Positions 34,301-49,300 of a DNA stretch of 64,000 nucleotides are shown piece by piece; the stretch's first letter is position 1, and each line of letters begins with the position of its first letter. The notes beneath the pieces are model-generated. The model searched no databases. It was not told where the DNA came from and saw only the letters and a program-made list of their open reading frames with translations. This stretch comes from Eledone cirrhosa (Eukaryota > Mollusca > Cephalopoda > Octopoda > Eledonidae). The stretch covers positions 185,791,827 through 185,855,826 of the forward strand of contig OZ024743.1 of assembly GCA_964016885.1 (NCBI GenBank), in the 5' to 3' direction. Position numbers and translations under genes: made by a program.

Positions 34301-37300
34301 TGCTGAGCTATCTTCTCCTCTCAGACATACCAAAACATACTGCTGAGCTATCTTCTCTCAGACATACCAACACATACTGCTGAGCTATCTTCTCCTCTCA
34401 GACACACCAACACATACTGCTGAGCTATCTTCTCCTCTCAGACTCGCCAAAACATACTGCTGAGCTATCTTCTCTCAGACACACCAACACATACTGCTGA
34501 GCTATCTTCTCCTCTCAGACATACCAACACATACTGCTGAGCTATCTTCTCCTCTCAGACACACCAACACATACTGCTGAGCTATCTTCTCTCAGACACA
34601 CCAACACATACTGCTGAGCTATCTTCTCTCAGACACACCAACACATACTGCTGAGCTATCTTCTCTCAGACACACCAACACATACTGCTGAGCTATCTTC
34701 TCTCAGACACACCAACACATACTGCTGAGCTATCTTCTCTCAGACACACCAACACATACTGCTGAGCTATCTTCTCTCAGACACACCAACACATACTGCT
34801 GAGCTATCTTCTCCTCTCAAACACACCAAAACATACTGCTGAGCTATCTTCTCTCAGACACACCAACACACACTGCTGAGCTATCTTCTCTCAGACACAC
34901 CAACACATACTGCTGAGCTATCTTCTCCTCTCAGACACACCAACACATACTGCTGAGCTATCTTCTCCTCTCAGACACACCAATACATACTGCTGAGCTA
35001 TCTTCTCCTCTCAGACACACCAATACATACTGCTGAGCTATCTTCTCCTCTCAGACACACCAAAACATACTGCTGAGCTATCTTCTCTCAGACACACCAA
35101 CACATACTGCTGAGCTATCTTTTCCTCTCAGACACACCAACACATAATGCTGAGCTATCTTTTCCTCTCAGACACACCAACACATACTGCTGAGCTATCT
35201 TTTCCTCTCAGACACACCAACACATACTGCTGAGCTATCTTTTCCTCTCAGACACACCAACACATACTGCTAAGCTATCTTTTCCTCTCAGACACACCAA
35301 CACATACTGCTGAGCTATCTTCTCCTCTCAGACACACCAACACACACTGCTGAGCTATCTTCTCCTCTCAGACACACCAACACATACTGCTGAGCTATCT
35401 TTTCCTCTCAGACATACCAACACATACTGCTGAGCTATCTTCTCCTCTCAGACACACCAAAACATACTGCTGAGCTATCTTCTCTCAGACACACCAACAC
35501 ATACTGCTGAGTTATCTTTTCCTCTCAGACATACCAACACATACTGCTGAGCTATCTTCTCCTCTCAGACACACCAACACATACTGCTGAGCTATCTTTT
35601 CCTCTCAGACACACCAACACATACTGCTGAGCTATCTTCTCCTCTCAAACACACCAAAACATACTGCTGAGCTATCTTCTCTCAGACACACCAACACACA
35701 CTGCTGAGCTATCTTCTCTCAGACACACCAACACATACTGCTGAGCTATCTTTTCCTCTCAGACACACCAACACACACTGCTGAGCTATCTTCTCCTCTC
35801 AGACACACCAACACACACTGCTGAGCTATCTTCTCCTCTCAGACACACCAAAACATACTGCTGAGCTATCTTCTCTCAGACACACCAACACATACTGCTG
35901 AGCTATCTTCTCCTCTCAGACACACCAACACATACTGCTGAGCTATCTTTTCCTCTCAGACACACCAACACACACTGCTGAGCTATCTTCTCCTCTCAGA
36001 CACACCAACACACACTGCTGAGCTATCTTCTCCTCTCAGACACACCAAAACATACTGCTGAGCTATCTCTCAGACACACCAACACATACTACTGAGCTAT
36101 CTTCGCCTCTCAGACACACCAACACACACTGCTGAGCTATCTTCTCCTCTCAGACACACCAACACATACTGCTGAGCTATCTTCTCTCAGACACACCAAC
36201 ACATACTGCTGAGCTATTTTCTCCTTTCAGACACACCAACACATACTGCTGAGCTATCTTCTCCTCTCAGACACACCAACACACACTGCTGAGCTATCTT
36301 CTCCTCTCAGACACACCAACACATACTGCTGAGCTATCTTCTCTCAGACACACCAACACATACTGCTGAGCTATCTTCTCCTTTCAGACACACCAACACA
36401 TACTGCTGAGCTATCTTCTCTCAGACACACCAACACATACTGCTGAGCTATCTTCTCTTAGACACACCAACACATACTGCTGAGCTATCTTCTCTCAGAC
36501 ACACCAACAAACACTGCTGAGCTATCTTCTCCTCTCAGACACACCAACACATACTGCTGAGCTATCTTCTCCTCTCAGACACATCAACACATACTGCTGA
36601 GCTATCTTCTCTCAGACACACCAACACACACTGCTGAGCTATCTTCTCCTCTCAGACATACCAAAACATACTGCTGAGCTATCTTCTCCTCTCAGACACA
36701 CCAACACATACTGCTGAGCTATCTTTTCCTCTCAGACACACCAACACACACTGCTGAGCTATCTTCTCCTCTCAGACACACCAACACATACTGCTGAGCT
36801 ATCTTCTCCTCTCAGACACACCAACACATACTGCTGAGCTATCTTCTCTCAGACATACCAAAACATACTGCTGAGCTATCTTCTCTCAGACACACCAACA
36901 CATACCGCTGAGCTATCTTTTCCTCTCAGACACACCAACACACACTGCTGAGCTATCTTCTCCTCTCAGACACACCAACACATACTGCTGAGCTATCTTC
37001 TCTCAGACACACCAACACATACTGCTGAGCTATCTTCTCTCAGACATACCAAAACATACTGCTGAGCTATCTTCTCCTTTCAGACATACCAACACATACT
37101 GCTGAGCTATCTTCTCCTCTCAGACACACCAACACATACTGCTGAGCTATCTTTTCCTCTCAGACACACCAACACACACTGCTGAGCTATCTTCTCCTCT
37201 CAGACACACCAACACATACTGCTGAGCTATCTTCTCTCAGACACACCAACACATACTGCTGAGCTATCTTCTCCTCTCAGACACACCAACACATACTGCT

Positions 37301-40300
37301 GAGCTATCTTTTCCTCTCAGACACACCAACACATACTGCTGAGCTATCTTCTCTCAGACACACCAAAACATATTGCTGAGCTATCTTCTCCTCTCAGACA
37401 CACCAACACATACTGCTGAGCTATCTTCTCTCAGACACACCAACACATACTGCTGAGCTATCTTCTCCTTTCAGACACACCAACACATACTGCTGAGCTA
37501 TCTTCTCTCAGACACACCAACACATACTGCTGAGCTATCTTCTCTCAGACACACCAACACATACTGCTGAGCTATGTTCTCTCAGACACACCAACACACA
37601 CTGCTGAGCTATCTTCTCTCAGACATACCAAAACATACTGCTGAGCTATCTTTTCCTCTCAGACACACCAACACATACTGCTGAGCTATCTTTTCCTCTC
37701 AGACACACCAACACATACTGCTGAGCTATCTTCTCTCAGACACACCAAAACATATTGCTGAGCTATCTTCTCCTCTCAGACACACCAACACATACTGCTG
37801 AGCTATCTTTTCCTCTCAGACACACCAACACATACTGCTGAGCTATCTTCTCCTCTCAGACATACCAAAACATACTGCTGAGCTATCTTCTCTCAGACAC
37901 ACCAACACATACTGCTGAGCTATCTTCTCTCAGACACACCAACACATACTGCTGAGCTATCTCCTTTCAGACACACCAACACATAGTGCTGAGCTATCTT
38001 CTCCTCTCAGACACACCAACACATACTGCTGAGCTATCTTCTCCTCTCAGACACACCAACACATACTACTGAGCTATCTTCTCCTCTCAGACATCAACAC
38101 ATACTGCTGAGCTATCTTCTCTCAGACACACCAACACACACTGCTGAGCTATCTTCTCCTCTCAGACATACCAAAACATACTGCTGACCTATCTTCTCCT
38201 CTCAGACACACCAACACATACTGCTGAGCTATCTTTTCCTCTCAGACACACCAACACACTGCTGAGCTATCTTCTCCTCTCAGACACACCAACACATACT
38301 GCTGAGCTATCTTCTCCTCTCAGACACACCAACACATACTGCTGAGCTATCTTCTCCTCTCAGACATACCAAAACATACTGCTGAGCTATCTTCTCTCAG
38401 ACACACCAACACATACCGCTGAGCTATCTTTTCCTCTCAGACACACCAACACACACTGCTGAGCTATCTTCTCCTCTCAGACACACCAACACATACTGCT
38501 GAGCTATCTTCTCTCAGACACACCAACACATACTGCTGAGCTATCTTCTCCTCTCAGACATACCAAAACATACTGCTGAGCTATCTTCTCCTTTCAGACA
38601 TACCAACACATACTGCTGAGCTATCTTCTCCTCTCAGACACACCAACACATACTGCTGAGCTATCTTTTCCTCTCAGACACACCAGCACACACTGCTGAG
38701 CTATCTTCTCCTCTCAGACACACCAACACATACTGCTGAGCTATCTTCTCTCAGACACACCAACACATACTGCTGAGCTATCTTCTCCTCTCAGACACAC
38801 CAACACATACTGCTGAGCTATCTTTTCCTCTCAGACACACCAACACATACTGCTGAGCTATCTTCTCTCAGACACACCAAAACATATTGCTGAGCTATCT
38901 TCTCCTCTCAGACACACCAACACATACTGCTGAGCTATCTTTTCCTCTCAGTCACACCAACACACACTGCTGAGCTATCTTCTCCTCTCAGACACACCAA
39001 CACATACTGCTGAGCTATCTTCTCTCAGACACACCAACACATACTGCTGAGCTATCTTCTCTCATACACACCAACACATACTGCTGAGCTATCTTCTCTC
39101 AGACATACCAACACATACTGCTGAGCTATCTTCTCCTCTCAGACACACCAACACATACTGCTGAGCTATCTTCTCTCAGACACACCAACACACACTGCTG
39201 AGCTATCTTCTCCTCTCAGACATACCAACACATACTGCTGAGCTATCTTCTCCTCTCAGACACACCAACACATACTGCTGAGCTATCTTCTCCTCTCAGA
39301 CACACCAACACATACTGCTGAGCTATCTTCTCTCAGACACACCAACACATACTGCTGAGCTATCTTCTCCTCTCAGACACACCAACACACACTGCTGAGC
39401 TATCTTCTCCTCTCAGACACACCAACACATACTGCTGAGCTATCTTCTCCTCTCAGACACATCAACACATACTGCTGAGCTATCTTCTCTCAGACACACC
39501 AACACACACTGCTGAGCTATCTTCTCCTCTCAGACATACCAAAACATACTGCTGAGCTATCTTCTCCTCTCAGACACACCAACACATACTGCTGAGCTAT
39601 CTTCTCTCAGACACACCAACACATACTGCTGAGCTATCTTCTCTCAGACACACCAACACATACTGCTGAGCTATCTTCTCCTCTCAGACACACCAACACA
39701 TACTGCTGAGCTAACTTCTCTCAGACACACCAACACACACTGCTGAGCTATCTTCTCCTCTCAGACACACCAACACATACTGCTGAGCTATCTTCTCCTC
39801 TCAGACATACCAAAACATACTGCTGAGCTATCTTCTCTCAGACACACCAACACATACCGCTGAGCTATCTTTTCCTCTCAGACACACCAACACACACTGC
39901 TGAGCTATCTTCTCCTCTCAGACACAACCAACACATACTGCTGAGCTATCTTCTCTCAGACACACCAACACATACTGCTGAGCTATCTTTTCCTCTCAGA
40001 CATACCAAAACATACTGCTGAGCTATCTTCTCCTTTCAGACATACCAACACATACTGCTGAGCTATCTTCTCCTCTCAGACACACCAACACATACTGCTG
40101 AGCTATCTTTTCCTCTCAGACACACCAACACACACTGCTGAGCTATCTTCTCCTCTCAGACACACCAACACATACTGCTGAGCTATCTTCTCTCAGACAC
40201 ACCAACACATACTGCTGAGCTATCTTCTCTCAGACACACCAACACATACTGCTGAGCTATCTTCTCTCAGACACACCAACACATACTGCTGAGCTATCTT

Positions 40301-43300
40301 TTCCTCTCAGACACACCAACACATACTGCTGAGCTATCTTCTCTCAGACACACCAAAACATATTGCTGAGCTATCTTCTCCTCTCAGACACACCAACACA
40401 TACTGCTGAGCTATCTTTTCCTCTCAGACACACCAACACACACTGCTGAGCTATCTTCTCCTCTCAGACACACCAACACATACTGCTGAGCTATCTTCTC
40501 TCAGACACACCAACACATACTGCTGAGCTATCTTCTCTCATACACACCAACACATACTGCTGAGCTATCTTCTCCTCTCAGACATACCAACACATACTGC
40601 TGAGCTATCTTCTCCTCTCAGACACACCAACACATACTGCTGAGCTATCTTCTCCTCTCAGACACACCAACACACACTGCTGAGCTATCTTCTCCTCTCA
40701 GACACACCAACACATACTGCTGAGCTATCTTCTCCTCTCAGACACACCAACACATACTGCTGAGCTATCTTCTCTCAGACACCAACACACACTGCTGAGC
40801 TATCTTCTCCTCTCAGACATACCAACACATACTGCTGAGCTATCTTCTCCTCTCAGACACACCAACACATACTGCTGAGCTATCTTCTCCTCTCAGACAC
40901 ACCAACACATACTGCTGAGCTATCTTCTCTCAGACACACCAACACATACTGCTGAGCTATCTTCTCCTCTCAGACACACCAACACATACTGCTGAGCTAT
41001 CTTTTCCTCTCAGACACACCAAAACATACTGCTGAGCTATCTTCTCTCAGACACACCAAAACATACTGCTGAGCTATCTTCTCTCAGACACACCAACACA
41101 TACTGCTGAGCTATCTTTTCCTCTCAGACACACCAACACACACTGCTGAGCTATCTTTTCCTCTCAGACACACCAACACATACTGCTGAGCTATCTTTTC
41201 CTCTCAGACCTACCAACACACACTGCTGAGCTATCTTCTCCTCTCAGACACACCAACACATACTGCTGAGCTATCTTTTCCTCTCAGACACACCAAAACA
41301 TACTGCTGAGCTATCTTCCCTCAGACACACCAAAACATACTGCTGAGCTATCTTTTCCTCTCAGACACACCAAAACATACTGCTGAGCTATCTTCTCTCA
41401 GACACACCAAAACATACTGCTGAGCTATCTTCTCTCAGACACACCAAAACATACTGCTGAGCTATCTTCTCCTCTCAGACATACCAACACACACTGCTGA
41501 GCTATCTTTTCCTCTCAGACACACCAACACATACTGCTGAGCTATCTTTTCCTCTCAGACACACCAACACACACTGCTGAGCTATCTTTTCCTCTCAGAC
41601 ACACCAACACATACTGCTGAGCTATCTTTTCCTCTCAGACACACCAACACATACTGCTGAGCTATCTTCTCCTCTCAGACACACCAACACATACTGCTGA
41701 GCTATCTTTTCCTCTCAGACATACCAACACACACTGCTGAGCTATCTTTTCCTCCCAGACACACCAACACATACTGCTGAGCTATCTTTTCCTCTCAGAC
41801 ATACCAACACACACTGCTGAGCTATCTTTTCCTCTCAGACACACCAACACATACTGCTGAGCTATCTTTTCCTCTCAAACATACCAACACACACTGCTGA
41901 GCTATCTTCTCCTCTCAGACACACCAACACATACTGCTGAGCTATCTTTTCCTCTCAGACATACCAACACATACTGCTGAGCTATCTTTTCCTCTCAGAC
42001 ATACCAACACATACTGCTGAGCTATCTTCTCCTCTCAGACACACCAACACATACTGCTGAGCTATCTTCTCCTCTCAGACACACCAACACATACTGCTGA
42101 GCTATCTTTTCCTCTCAGACATACCAACACATACTGCTGAGCTATCTTCTCTCAGACACACCAACACATACTGCTGAGGTATCTTTTCCTCTCAGACACA
42201 CCAAAACATACTGCTGAGCTATCTTTTCTTCTCAGACACACCAAAACATACTGCTGAGCTATCTCTCCTCAGACACCAAAACCAACTACAAATAACTTGT
42301 CCATACTGCTATGATGAAGTTGCATATATTTTAAAGACAATATCATGATTTAATTTTTTATCTGGAGGTAAACAGCTGTCTCTTAAATTAGAAATATTTT
42401 TGAAAATTCTCTACAAAAATGTTATAAACAAGATTAAAGTTTTAAAGATACTACCTCTGCAGAGAATGAGATTGTCATATTTGGATTGGAATAATTCTTT
42501 AGAAATTCAATGAATTTGGCTTCCCATGCAGCTGCTTTGTCATTTTTATTGTTAAGATGATTGTTTACAATATAAGTGATGACAAAAGCAGATGCATTTT
42601 TCAAATTATTATCTGTATACAAAAATAGATAAAGGAAGTGTTAAAAGTTAAGAGAGAAAATCATTAACATATATACACAAAGTTAGAAGGAAGAAGAAAT
42701 ATAATGTTGAGGTCTTCCCCAAGTTGTTTCCAGGAATCAAAATCAGCTGATTCAATAAGCATCCAGCCTACCCTCTAAGGTGGTAGTGCCAGAGTTATTA
42801 TAAAGTGCTCCCAGTACACACTATATAGTGGTTGGTATTAAGAAAGGCATCCATCCCCAAAAAACAGACTGTACGAGCAAAACATGGTCACCTGACCAGT
42901 CAAACCTAAGAATGTAGCAACCCATTTAACCCCTGTGGTCTAATCTATGCAAAGATGGAGAATAGATATTAAACAGTAAGGGGCATCAATCAGCAACAAA
43001 TGAAATAAAAATTAAAATATCATAGGATAAGTGTCAATCTCTGTAGAGTACTGGGGATAGATACACCTAGTGAGGTGAAACTGGAACATTTTTTCATTTT
43101 TAATGAAACTATTCTACTTAATTTTAATTGCTAATGCCATGTTATGCATGAAATGTCTAATCATCATAATCATCACCTTTTTAGATCTATTTTTCATGCT
43201 GGCATGGGTTAGACAGGTTGTCATTTTGTTGTGGCACCAGGACTCGCTTTACAGTGTGTTGGGTGCATTTTATTGTGGCACCAGTACTACCACTTCACTC

Positions 43301-46300
43301 TGTGTGTGTGTGTGGTGTGTGTGTGGTGTGTGTGGTGTGTGTGGTGTGTGTGGTGTGTGGTGTGTGTATATATTTAACACTGCAAATCTACCAAATTTTA
43401 ATAATATACCTTCTTACATATATTTAACGCTAATTCATGCAAATTAACCAAATTTTATTCCAAGAATAAGTTTCAAAGGTGTCTTACAAATCATTACAAT
43501 AAATTTAGATGCTGATGGATATTCTTTCTATGGGTACAGTTGTGGTGATGATGATGAGCCTAATTAGATCATTGAGGTACTATTGAAGACTGTGTCCATG
43601 AATTAGTGTATATAGTTCAAATCAGGTATACTCATGGCAAGATTTTGACTCACCATAGAAAATATAATTTCTCATTACCTTCTCCAAGCTCATAGAAGAA
43701 TTTTAATTTACTACTAATAAGTCATGACACATTTATTGGGTATTTACAGTTTTGGCTACACAAGGTCTATACACAGCTTAGTAGACTGAGCCATTACTAA
43801 GGGTACAATGCAATACTGAGTAATGTAATATAAATGGTCATTCCCTCAGCCAGTAGTTCAACATACTATTGCTCCAATGATATACAACCTTCCAGAACAC
43901 AAAACCTTCAATGTATTATTACTTTTAACTCTTGAACTTATAGTAAACTGGTTTTATGTACTTAGAATTTTACATAAATCATTTTCATACTCTTTAGAAG
44001 GATGTTGTGCTAAAAAGGACCCATCCAACTCACATGTAAAACAATGATGATGAGAAGGCTGGGTCTAAAATTGTAGATATCATTTATATCTGAAGTGCAA
44101 CAACATTTTTAACAGCCAATTGCTTTACTACCTATTGAACAGTCATCTATGAAGATAATTGACAACAAAGCAAGACACATTTCTAAGTTTCACCTCTACA
44201 ACGTTTCAGCTCAATAGATTCAGTTTCAACAAAAGCACTCAGTCCACACTGTAAAGTGGTTATGCTGGTGACACAGCCAAAAGTGCTCAGTCCACATTGT
44301 AAAGTGGTCATTTTGGAGCAACGATAAAAAGCATCCAGTACACACTGTAAATATGGTTGGCATTAGGAAGGGCAACCAGCTGTAGAAACCAAGCCAAAAT
44401 CAGTTCTGTACGAGCAAGACACAATCATCTGATCTGGCTTGTCTAACAACGGGACAACTCATCTAACCCATGATAGTGAGGAAAAATGGAGGTTAAATGG
44501 TGATGATGATGAATGTATTTTGCCTAGGAGTTACAGGTCATCACAATCATTATATCTAGAGACAAACATATAAACCTATACTTTAGGAAACCTCTATCTT
44601 AAATCCACCACTACTGTATAACATAGTGAAATAAAGGGAACAGAATATATATACCTTTCAATCCACCAAGTGCCATACTTATTTCAACTGGTCCTCCAAA
44701 ATTTCCCATACAAGCTAAATTAATAACTGTGTCATTCATTGATGTAGGGTTCCTAAAATAGTCAAGAAATATAAAAATAATGTACAACTTCAGAAGAGAG
44801 ATTTGAAAATAAACAAAATAGACTTACAGAGTTTATATTCTGGTTTAAAACAATGTATATTAACAAGTAAATAAACTAAATTGACAAACTGGTGCTTAGT
44901 ATCCAGAACAAATGAAAAGAGATATATTTCACTCAATTCTTTAAACCCACATATCACTATAGTTAGAAGAATTTAGGCTAACAACTGTTTGAACAAATTT
45001 GAAATACTAGATCTGTATCTAGAACAAATGTATATGAAGGGCAACACTGAAACAGATATTAAATGAACAAGAATGTAATAAGTTAATTAAACATAAAAAA
45101 AAGTATTCAATATCAACATACATGGCACAGGTTTCTATGTGGTCAAGATAGTTAGCATATTGAAAAAATATAGATTTGTTCAATTTATCAAGGTTTGCAG
45201 GGCTATTCTGGAAATACTGGAATATACTCTGAATTGTACAATTATTATTGGAAGGAGATAAAGGTGTAAAGCAGATGTCATTTAGACCAATTGTCTTGTT
45301 GTTGTATTCTACAGTTAGTTCAGAAACAGAGTTTTGCAACTCAAGAACCTGAAAAGACAAAAGAAAAACTTTATAGATTGAAACATCCTATTCTATTGAA
45401 ATTACTAATACATGTTTATTATGTGTTGGAGAGCTGTGTTTTAAATACAGATAGTCTTCTGGATTAATCAAATAATTTGGAAGATGTGATTTCTCACATC
45501 CTTTCATTGAACTGGTTTTATCTTATGGAATAAGTAAGAAGAGTAGAAATTCCATCCTATGTCCCAAATGCAAACTATGGGTACACAAAAGATGTAGTAG
45601 GATTTCAAGTAGGCTAGCAAAGAAAGCAGGTTTTATATGTAGTCGTTGAACAGGTGCAGTATGTAGGAGCCCAGAGGACACTAGCTCCTCTAAATGCCCA
45701 GAGGGCTTGGTAGAAGTAATTGATAGATTCTGTTACCTGGGCATCCAAATTACCAATAGAGGTGGGTGTTACGAAAGTACTGTAGCTAGAGTGAGAACAA
45801 GATAAAGAAAGTTCAGGAAGCTACTATAGCTGCTCACTATAAAAAAAATTTTCCTCCAAAATGAAGGGCAGATTGTATGATGCAAGGGCAGATTATATGT
45901 TGCGTGGTAGTGAGACCTGGGTATTGTGTGCAGAGGACCTGCGAAGGTTGGAAAGAAATGAAGCTGGCATGCTTTGAATAGCAAAGCATAAATGAACTGA
46001 GAGAGAAACTAGGCATAAGAGGAATCAGATGCAATGTGCAGGAGAGGAGATTGCGCTGGTATGGACATGTAATGCGTATGAAAAATGACAGTTGTATAAA
46101 AAGGTGCAGGGTGCTCAAAGTTGATGGAAGCTATAATGTAGGAAGACTTGGGATGAGGTGATAAAAGCTGACCTTAGACAATTGCACTTCTTCAAGGTGA
46201 TGACACAGGAATGAAATCTCTGGTGTTATGCAGTAATATAGAAGAGCTGCCTTCCCAAGTGCAACGGTTGTAGCATACATCATGTTTGCACTAACCCCTG

Positions 46301-49300
46301 TCTCCAGATAAGTACCCCACTCCACACTGTAAAGTGGTTGTTTTGGTGGCATGAGAAACATTGCCCAGTCCACACTGTAAATGTGGTTGGTGTTAGGAAG
46401 GGCATCCAGCTGTAGAAACAAAGCTAGAAACACTTCTGTATAAACAAGACAGTCATCTGATCTGACTTGTCTAACAGGGAGACAACTCGTCTAACCCATG
46501 CTAGTGTGGAAAATGGACGTTAAACAGTAATGATGATGAGTCCTTTCTTGTACTGCTATCAGATCTAACATAGCTGCTTAATCTACCTCTCATTAATTTG
46601 CACTTATATCTAAATTAATTTTATTATGATGTCAAAAATTGATAAAATTCCAAAAGATTATATGGAAATAATTTTATTATGATGTCAAAAATTGATAAAA
46701 TTCCAAAAGATTATATGAAAATATAAAATAAAAATGCCTAGTATAATTGGATCATCACTATCGATAATTTCAAGAGCAAGTTAGACTGGTGGAGCTCATC
46801 CTTCTCTAGACTATCAACTATGACCAGAAATTACAGTAAACGTTACATGAAATAATTCACTGGAAACGAGCTGCATTACAAATTTGGTATCATGAGAGCT
46901 TACTAGCATTGCATGGCTCTTATACATGGTAGGTATATGCTGTATATACACAACACTTGGTATCATGAGAGCTGACTAATACTACATGGCTCACATGTAT
47001 GGCAGATGAATGCTGTATATATAAACTTATGCTGGATAAGGATTCAAAATTTACTTAAGTGTGAAGATTATTAAGTATTGATGAAAAGCTAATATCCCTA
47101 GAATCATCATTAATGTTTAGCATCTGTTTTCCCTGCTAGCAAAGGCTGGACATTTTGTCATAGACTGGTCAGTAGTCAAGCAAAGTCACTGACCTCCAGG
47201 GGGCACTAAGAGCTCTACTGAGTGCATTTTATCATGCCACCAACACTAGGGAAGTTATATTCTTGACACAGCTGAAGAGTGAACTTGGCCCTTTGTTTGG
47301 CAGAATTAATCATGGAAAATATACAGGTTTCTAGCCAATTGTGTTTATAAGAAAACAATGAATAAAAGAACCAAACTCTCTAACCTGGTGCATGAAATCT
47401 TTATCAAAAATTGGACTGTAATAAACATGGTCAGCTGATGGTGGTGGCAGGGGATGTTTGACGAGAGAGTTGTTGCCATTCCTTGTAATAATTATCATTT
47501 CACTACGATAAAAAGGTCTTTAAAAGAAAAAAAACAAAACAAATTAAGATGCTCTGATACAATTCTAAATCATAATGATAATTATTAAAAATCCTTGTAT
47601 TACCATTCTGAGACTAGTGTGAATGCTTTTTAATGCTACTGTGCTGTCAGATTGAATAGCACTGCAGTACACCAACTTTTCTTGCATCTCCATATATTGT
47701 TTGTGACAGGAAAGAACTCCATATATTTAGATTATTTTAAATGTGAATCTAAAGTTATAGTTAGATATAGTGTAAACATAAAATGAAGTATAACAAACAG
47801 AAATTGTAGAATCTACAGAGATGTAGTTATATAAGTATCACACACACATACACACGATATATGATGGTTAGATTGCAGTAAATATTGGCATATACTGTAT
47901 TCAGCACTCAATGTAATGTTGTGATTCAAAGGTGTAGTAGTGCCAGCTGAAGAGATGGATAATAGCATATACTTGGTATCAATAGAAATTGCTCAATATA
48001 TGTATAAACATTTTGAGTTGAGCTCTCTCTCCATTTATGCAAATCTGAAGATGCCATAATCTCAGAGCCGAACCCAATCATTACATTATAATTTATGTCA
48101 TTATGAATAATTTTGAGGTAATTATGTGAAGGCGTGTGGCTGTGGTTAGAGAGTTGAATTCACAATCACAAGGTTGAGAGTTCAATTCCCAGACAGGGTG
48201 AAGCATTATGTCCTGAAACAAGACACTTTATTTCATGGTGCTCTTTCTGCCAAGAGTTGCAACCAGTTGATAGTATCAACAATTGAAAAAAACCAATAAG
48301 AACATTGTTTCCTTGGTCCAATTTGACAAGTTTCACCCCACTCAGTAAGAAAATGAAGTCTGGGCTATTGTCGATCGTAAAAAAAAATGTGAGTGAAACA
48401 TGTAATAAGAATAAACATTTCATAAATTGACATTTTCTTCTCCATTATATATATATGAGATAGAAAGATGGGGACTGACAGATAGACAATGATATTGGCA
48501 GAGAAGAGTTAAAAACATTTTACCCCCACCCCTTGTCTTACATTTGTGTTCCATGGATTCTAAATAAAAATAAAAAAAATATGTTTTTAACAGTCTAGTA
48601 TTTGTGTGTGACAGATAAAGAAACTTCATTGGCAGTATCGGTAGAGGGTCGGACACCATGCTTTGATGCATAGTTACAGCCCTTGCCATTCTGAGTTCAA
48701 ATCCCGCCGAGGTTAACTTTACCTTTCATCCTTAGGGGGTCGATAAAATAAAGTACCAGTAATGTACTGGGTATTGCTGGCCTTGTGCCAAAAGTAGAAA
48801 CAATTATCTTTATTATCCTTAACTTTGATGAGAATTGTGGAGGTGTTAATAGCAAGGACAGATAAAGTGATAACTTACCCAAAGTTTGTATCAAAGTAAT
48901 TTTTTTCTAGTCGAGCTTCGCTGTCTGGAGCTGACCACAGCAACACAGGATCAGTAATAACCTTGAATCTTATAATCCCACATGAAAGGATGGTAGAAAC
49001 AACCAAACTAATTAGAATAACCCTCAGTGGGAATTTAGCACATAAATAGCCCCATTTATAAAACTTTTCATCTAAAAAATGTATAAATTTATCACCTAAA
49101 GCAGATATTTTATTGTTAGATACTTGAATTGTTTCTCCTAAGACTGGATAATTAGATAACTGAGAAGATTCTTTCCCATCTGCTACTCCCAAACTATTTT
49201 GCCACACAATATTTTCCCAAATAACATAAGACATGAATAAAATAAAGAACCCTAGAAATATAGAGCCCCATATAAAGTCATAAGCATTAATATAGAGAAT

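Noticed and set aside
33745..42283. Regular 37/40-bp periodicity that could suggest a CRISPR array
   Set aside because: There are no unique spacers, the whole unit repeats, the context is a eukaryotic intron, and no cas genes exist.
43103..43447. Plus-strand frame of 114 codons
   Set aside because: It runs through a LINE-B 3'UTR fragment and a GT/GTGG microsatellite, giving VCGVCG repeats.
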